A stretch of 64,000 nucleotides of DNA, from assembly GCA_947650365.1 (NCBI GenBank), contig OX393549.1:34938910-35002909 (forward strand), read 5' to 3'. This document shows, piece after piece, positions 59,047 to 64,000 of the stretch. A model generated the notes under the pieces. It worked only from the letters and a program-made list of their open reading frames with translations. It made no database searches and was not told the origin of the DNA. This DNA comes from Chamaelirium japonicum. Lineage: Eukaryota > Streptophyta > Magnoliopsida > Liliales > Melanthiaceae. Within the stretch, counting starts at the first letter, position 1. Every line of letters begins with the position of its first letter. A program made the position numbers and the translations under genes.

Positions 59047-61002
59047 TGTTGGAATTGAATCCGCTAATCAGAGTCGCAGCGGAAGCAAAAGAAAGATCCA
59101 AAAATCATACGGTGTATGTTTCATTACAATTAATTCTACAAAACAATCTACATGCAAATATATGATCTTAGCATATGTGCGGACACCCTAGAGGCATACT
59201 ACGATCTACGGAAGACATGCATGCATCTAGTTAGGTGTTTAGAATCATCATACCTTTTTGGATCTATGATCCGGAGACGACGGAACGATGAAGAACCGCA
59301 CTTGAATCGCAAGGGAAACTGTCGGATACCACCTTGTCCTTTGCGAATTGAAGAATCCTCGAAATCCCGTATCTGAGTGCAGCGATTACGAGCCAACGGA
59401 GGAATCCGTTACGAAGACGACGGCGAGCCACGAGATTTTCTCCTCCTCTTTCTCCTTTCTTCCTTCTCCTTCCTTCCTCTTCCTTCTCCCTTCTTCTTCC
59501 TCTCTTTTCCTTGGCCGAAACCACAAAGGAGGAGGCTAAAGGGGTCGGATTTTTGGAGGAGAGGGAGTAGAACCATAGGGCCGGCCCCTTCCCCTCCCTA
59601 TTCCTATATAGGGTCGGTCTCCCATGGCTCCAAGGAGGCTTGGACCGGCCCCTAGGTGGATAGGGATAAGGGGGGCGGTTTTTAGGGATTCCGGGTGTCT
59701 ATCGTGAAGCCTGGACGAAAACACCCTTCACGAAAAGCGGAAAACTGAAAGAGAGACTGAGTGAGGTGCGCTACTCGGAATCGAGTTCCGTCAGCGCCTA
59801 TGAGCTCCTGGAATTATTTTGCTCATTCTAAGATCCATATTTAATATGTTCTGAGCCATATTTTAGTATTTACCAAAATACCCCTACGACCCGTAACACA
59901 TGTGAATCAGGTTCTTTGGCTCCGGGCTTGTGTTCCATCGTGCTACTTCACATCCAACGTATCCAACTAGGTCGGGGAATAATTCCTATATGCAATGACA
60001 GGGTGGAACCTTTAGGGTTCGAGATCTCTAGCTCCAACCGGATCCCTAATTAACTGTTCCGGTGACACACCGAAAGTTCCGTTAATCAGCCCTAATCCGA
60101 TTAACCCACGTAGACACCCAGAGTGCGATGCGAGTTGAACTTTAGTGATCCTAAACTTATGTTACTCCCTCATAACCCTGTTCTCTACTATACTCCGATA
60201 ATCCTTAGTCCCTCCTATTACTGGTGCCATGATACGACTCGGGCGGTGGGGAGCACCATCAGATCCCGATCGATTATCTGACTAGGGTTTGATGACTTGT
60301 CATCTATAATACCACACACCTTCCGGTGCTGTGCCTAGCATCCGGAACATCGTCAGTCATACTGACAACCACCAGGCCTGGGTTAACTGTGTGGATAGAT
60401 TGACACATCAAAACGCACCCATCCAACACTGGACGTCGGATAACTTGTAGGGATTACATATCACTCAAGCGCCAGCCGGGTAACCCAACGCACCGTGGTA
60501 TTGGACTATAGAAGGTCCGTACACGTTGGCACATCAAAGCACCACACAACTGGTTGGCCCAATGAACATGGTCCCTCAGGGTTAAGGACAGATTATCTAT
60601 AGTAGTAAGATGGTTTATGCACCAGTGTCTGAATCACTGAACTGTGCACCGTCTTGGTTCCTGTTCAACACGATCATCCTGCTTGTTCAGGTGAATGGGA
60701 ATCCCACGTTCCCATGGTGGAGACTTCACCACATCCTCTACCTGCCAATAGCTTGTTCTCGGTGAAGCGACCGGCATCACCTAAGCTGTAAACTAGTTCT
60801 AGGTCTACACAGAACTGGTCCACTGGGTCTCCCAAGCATGGATCCTCCATGCGTCTCAGTGACCTACTGTGTTTCCTAGGGTCCTTTTATTATATGAGTA
60901 TTATCATATACCAGAGTAGTATTCTAATTAAAGCAATAACCAAAGTCATCTTTATTAATGTTAATACAGAAATTCCACGCTAAGGACACACGAGCTACAA
61001 CA
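59047..61002 (-). mobile_element. Solo LTR, 1.96 kb, perfect 5-bp duplication
   Basis: Begins TGTTGGAATTGAATCC and ends GAGCTACAACA. CAAAG flanks both ends (59042-59046, 61003-61007), splitting an 81-bp repeat unit. The minus strand has a TATA-like CCTATATAGG (near 59604) followed by a leader, so I give the minus orientation with reserve. No internal region or second LTR is present. The family is uncertain. Confidence 0.8.
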
Positions 61003-61058
61003 CAAAGAAGGTCACCGGAGCCCAAGATCTTTCAAAAAACCAACAATCAAACCGCGAC
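61003..61058 (-). repeat. Remainder of the split 81-bp unit
   Basis: AAGGTCACCGGAGCCCAAGA then TCTTTCAAAAAACCAACA, matching the units at 58795-59046; ends at the Cassandra LTR. Confidence 0.8.
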
Positions 61059-61395
61059 TGTGATGACCAAGATCCAATAGGCCAATAGCCAAGAGCCAAG
61101 ACTCTAGAGGCTGGGATGCCAAGATGGATGAGGTGAGGTGAGGTGAGGTGTACAAGGCCATGAGTTAGCCCCATATTGCTTGGAGAGAAGGAGATCCTGA
61201 ACTACTTATATAATTTTCTCTCCCAAACATAGAAGATGTGTTTTAAAACCGTGCGCCGCTACGGAATTCGTAAGAACTCCGTAGTTAAGCATGCTCGGGT
61301 GAGAGCAGTACTAGGATGGGTGACCACCCTAGGAAATTCTTGTACGGGCACGAGCAAAGCGGATAATATCTTGTGTGTTTGGGGCGGATGTTACA
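61059..61395 (+). mobile_element. Solo LTR of Cassandra type (5S-bearing TRIM)
   Basis: 337 bp from TGTGATGACC to GGATGTTACA, flanked by GCGAC and TCGAC (a 5-bp duplication with one mismatch). It contains a 5S rRNA-like stretch and then AAAGCGGATAATATC, a word I associate with the end of Cassandra LTRs. Cassandra elements are short non-autonomous LTR elements whose LTRs carry 5S rRNA promoters. No primer site follows, so it is a lone LTR. Confidence 0.8.
61272..61350 (+). promoter_or_regulatory. 5S rRNA-like sequence with Pol III internal promoter boxes
   Basis: AGAACTCCGTAGTTAAGC then ATGCTCGGGTGAGAGCAGTA and CTAGGATGGGTGACC match plant 5S rRNA from box A (61283-61295) to box C (61311-61325), with a few substitutions. 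The first 45 or so bases of 5S are not clearly kept, so this is not a 5S gene. Confidence 0.85.
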
Positions 61396-61432
61396 TCGAC
61401 CGTCTCCAAGCTCGAAACCAACGCAGTGAAGT

Positions 61433-61464
<32 letters not shown>
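61433..61464. repeat. (GT)n microsatellite
   Basis: About 30 bp of GT units. Confidence 0.95.
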
Positions 61465-61469
<5 letters not shown>

Positions 61470-61746
61470 AGGGTGGGGGGGGGTCAATGACTCAATACAG
61501 CACTAAGTCAAAGATAGGATTGGAAGGAAAATAGCTGCCACGTAGGATTCTGGGGGTAACCAGCTTGGCCATTTCCCTCCAATATTGGGAGGAATCCTAA
61601 GCCCCCCTCACAACCCTTTGACCTGGTGTTGAACTCCCACCGGCATTAAATTCCTTTCCAATTTTTACGAACCAAATAAAAAAACAAACCGATAACCAAT
61701 TTCATTTCCGATGAATTTAGGCCATTTCCATGAAGCTAAGGAGGCA
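61465..61746. other. Spacer, nothing recognised
   Basis: A G tract near 61473-61483 and unremarkable DNA up to the Harbinger target site. Confidence 0.5.
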
Positions 61747-61749
61747 TTA

Positions 61750-61767
61750 GAGCATCTCCAACCAAAT
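61750..61767 (+). repeat. Left terminal inverted repeat of the Harbinger element
   Basis: GAGCATCTCCAACCAAAT directly after TTA. Confidence 0.7.
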
Positions 61768-62342
61768 CAGAGTTAGGATATCCTAAGGAACTATCCTAAG
61801 CATCGTGGGGCCCATTTGTCTAGCCATCTCATCAAATTTTCTAGTTGGGATGAGTTCCACTCCAACCGAGTCCCAACTAGGATATCCTAGCTACTTTGCA
61901 CAAAACCCTTTCCTATCCAACTCCTGCTAAATTTGCACCATACCCCATTCCACCCCCTTGCACCATAATTTATTTTTAGAGCACCGATTTAAGTGCTTAA
62001 AAAAGAAATTATTTTAAATTATAATAAATAAATTGTTAAAAGATAATAATATTCTCAAATGGGTAGATTTCTATCCGTTGGGTACGGTTTACAATATGAC
62101 ACATTTTTCCACTACAAACATCTATATTTCTATCAATTGGGCACAATCCGTGATGCGGCATGCATTTCCACCACCAACGGTTATATTTTTATTTATTGGG
62201 CACGGCTTATGAGGTGACACTCACTTCAACCACAAACAGATAGATTTCTATCCGTTAGAGCCCTATGTAAAGATCCATGGCTCTCTTTTATCACACATTT
62301 ACCCCTTCATACCTTGTCCAACCCATCCAATTTTTAGACACC

Positions 62343-63667
62343 ATGTCGAGCTCGAGTGCCACCAATAACACGTCGAGCAATAGCGATGATACCTCGACCC
62401 TTACTTTGTTCATTCTTCTAGGAGCTGTTGCGTGTGGGGAAGAGCAACGGACACTAAAAGTTTACGTCAACGTAAAAGATGCGGCTCTATACCATGTCAT
62501 GCCGTGCTTGATCGAAGTAGACTAGATAATCACAATCAGCTATTCTAGGATTATTTCGTTGATGAGCTGACATATCTTCCTCACAAGTTTCAATGGAGAT
62601 TCAGGATTAGTCGTCCGCTCTTCCTGAGGATCCACGACACAGTCATGGACCACGATAACTACTTTGTTCAGAAGAGGGATCGTGCTAGAATATTGTGATT
62701 ATCTAGCATTTAGAAGATTACAACTGTTATTCGGATGCTTGCATATGGAGCATCTGTCAATTCTATGAATGACTTTGTTCGAATCGCAGAAAGTACTTAT
62801 ATCGAGAGTATGAAGAAGTTCATTTGAGCGATTATCGACGTATTTGGGGAGGAGTATTTTCGTTCATCCAACAACGAAGATGTTGTACGACTTCTCGCAG
62901 AAGGTACTCAACGAGGGTTTCCAGGCATGCTCGGAAGCATCGATTGCATGCACTGGAAGTGAAAGAACTACCCAACAGCCTGGTCAGGTATATATAATAG
63001 TCATGTTCATGAGTCAACAATTATTTTAGAGGCTGTAGCTAGAAAAGATCTGTGGATCTGACACTCCTTCTTCGGGCTACCAAGGTCGCACAATGATATC
63101 AACGTCCTCGATCGTTTACCAATCTTTAGGCAGCTTACGGAGGATAGAGCTGCTCCATACAATTTTACTATCAATGGCCATGAATATGACATGTGTTACT
63201 ATCTCGTTGATGGAATTTATCCCTCATTGTCAATATTAGTGAAGACAATCCCAACACCTCATGGAAACAATAATAAGTACTTTACCCAATAGCAAGAGAT
63301 GGTAAAGAATGATGCCAAGCTAGCTTTTGGAGTGTTACAAGTCCGATTTACGATAGTACAAGGGCTGTCTCATTTTTGGCAACCAAATGTACTTATTGAT
63401 ATTGTGAGAGCTTGCATCATAATGCATAACATGATTGTCGAAGATGAATTGGATCTTTATTACGACCTCAACTTTGACTTTGCCGATGTGACACCAACTG
63501 TTGAAACTTCCCACGAGCACATGACGCCTCTGATGGAGTTCATCCATATCCTTCATCAAATTAAGAACAAAGAAACCCACTCCCAACTTCAAAAGGACTT
63601 GGTTGAGCATATGTTGCAACTTAAAGGATTTCTATCTGAAGATTATGTTTTATTATATTTAATATAA
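62343..63667 (+). pseudogene. PIF/Harbinger transposase (DDE, HARBI1-like), dead copy
   Basis: From MSSSSATNNTSSNSDD the reading shifts frame near 62515-62525 and continues with YFVDELTYLP, FRISRPLFLRIHDTV, GFPGMLGSIDCMHW, TIILEAVARKDLW, SHNDINVLDRLPIF, YLVDGIYPS, AFGVLQVRF and ACIIMHNMIVEDE. This is the order of plant Harbinger transposases. The first two catalytic Asp (SID and NDIN) are present. The third acid, Glu in the usual ERAFGVLQ, is Lys here (63317-63319). At least seven in-frame stops were counted, two of them TGA where family members have Trp (HWK-KN, WI-HSF). It cannot encode a working enzyme. The last 122 codons are open. Confidence 0.9.
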
Positions 63668-63866
63668 TCGTCCTGAACATTTTTGAGTTATTGTATGTGC
63701 TTTCAATTTTAATAATATCTACAGGTTTATTGAATACCAAAGGGTTCATCACCTAATACAATTTAATAAAAATTATATAATTAATGGAATTAAAAAAAAA
63801 ACAATATTAATTATAGATATTGAAAATCACAACTAGAGGAAATTACATAATTAAAGCTATTCGAAA
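63668..63866. other. Spacer between the two convergent Harbinger frames
   Basis: AT-rich, no feature. Confidence 0.6.
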
Positions 63867-64000
63867 TCATAATCCTAGCCGAGTTTTAATCTCAATATTA
63901 CGTTTTTCGAAGTACACTGCGACAGACGGTTCAAGACCCATGAGGTCCTTCTCTATAATTTCATTATCCAATTTTTGTTGCTTTCTTGCTTCATTTTGAA
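63867..64000 (-). CDS. C-terminal end of the second Harbinger frame (Myb/trihelix-like protein), partial
   Basis: The minus strand from the window edge reads QNEARKQQKLDNEIIEKDLM, then GLEPSVAVYFEKRNIEIKTR, LGL and a stop at 63867-63869. A charged helix followed by a (M/L)-x2-(L)-x6-Y(F)-(F)-x-x-(K/R)-(R)-x-x-I pattern is typical of the C-terminus of the Myb-like partner protein of plant PIF elements and related NAM-associated domains. It is convergent with the transposase; the start lies outside the window. No stop in the 44 visible codons. Confidence 0.5.
   Translation of the reverse strand, partial: QNEARKQQKLDNEIIEKDLMGLEPSVAVYFEKRNIEIKTRLGL

Larger units (their letters stand above)
61750..64000 (+). 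mobile_element. PIF/Harbinger element, left end and transposase, right end outside the window
   Basis: TTA (61747-61749) precedes GAGCATCTCCAACCAAAT, a common terminal sequence of plant PIF/Harbinger and Tourist elements, whose target duplication is 3 bp (TTA/TAA). The transposase remnant lies 0.6 kb inside, and a second, oppositely oriented frame begins before the window edge. Both genes and the TIR together make the assignment firm, although the right TIR is not visible. Confidence 0.85.

Noticed and set aside
61236-61490. A functional 5S rRNA gene
   Set aside because: Only the box A to box C part is 5S-like, the 5' third is missing, and the stretch lies within TG...CA LTR ends with a target duplication.

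Overview
The window is repeat-rich, non-coding-dominated DNA from a flowering plant. The plant signs are two chromodomain-type Ty3/gypsy elements primed by initiator tRNA-Met, a Cassandra-type LTR carrying 5S rRNA promoter boxes, a PIF/Harbinger transposase relic, hAT-type miniature elements (MITEs), long (TA)n/(CT)n/(GA)n tracts, and a split nuclear gene for an organelle-targeted protein of plant type. I cannot name the species.

Layout. 1-7.4 kb: a partial LTR, a very old LTR fossil cut by two hAT-type MITEs, and a striking run of three hairpin elements embedded in (TA)n/(CT)n microsatellites (1.64-2.51 kb). 7.4-13.4 kb: low-complexity DNA, dispersed short repeats in both orientations and a decayed LINE end (12.06-12.66 kb). 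13.8-24.9 kb: the one clear host gene, on the minus strand. It has a 5' leader exon near 24.6-24.8 kb, two N-terminal exons near 23.7-24.05 kb, an intron of about 6.75 kb, and three exons (16.96-15.07 kb) encoding a divergent phosphoglycerate-kinase-like domain. These join in frame for about 379 codons with canonical splice sites. The next exon is decayed, so the 3' half appears lost.

24.9-37.9 kb: MITEs, a foldback structure holding a solo LTR, simple repeats, a second solo LTR (32.44-33.54 kb), and a CACTA-type end with a nested hAT MITE. 38.0-56.8 kb: two nested Ty3/gypsy elements. The outer one (plus strand, about 9.1 kb without its insert) was entered in its 5' LTR by a younger 9.75-kb element on the minus strand, which left a perfect 5-bp target duplication. 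The outer element lacks a 5-bp duplication and is instead bounded by two copies of a 144/145-bp piece of host DNA.

56.8-64 kb: a small minus-strand gene for a stand-alone RNase H1 N-terminal (viroplasmin-like) domain. Upstream of it lie two tandem arrays (about 100-bp and about 81-bp units). The second array is interrupted by a 1.96-kb solo LTR and ends at a solo Cassandra LTR. A PIF/Harbinger element starts at 61.75 kb and runs off the window, with a stop-ridden transposase and the tail of a second, convergent reading frame.

There is no operon-like organisation. Most of the window records insertion, nesting and LTR-LTR recombination around one or two small host genes. All identifications rest on reading the sequence and on recalled family features; no database search was possible.
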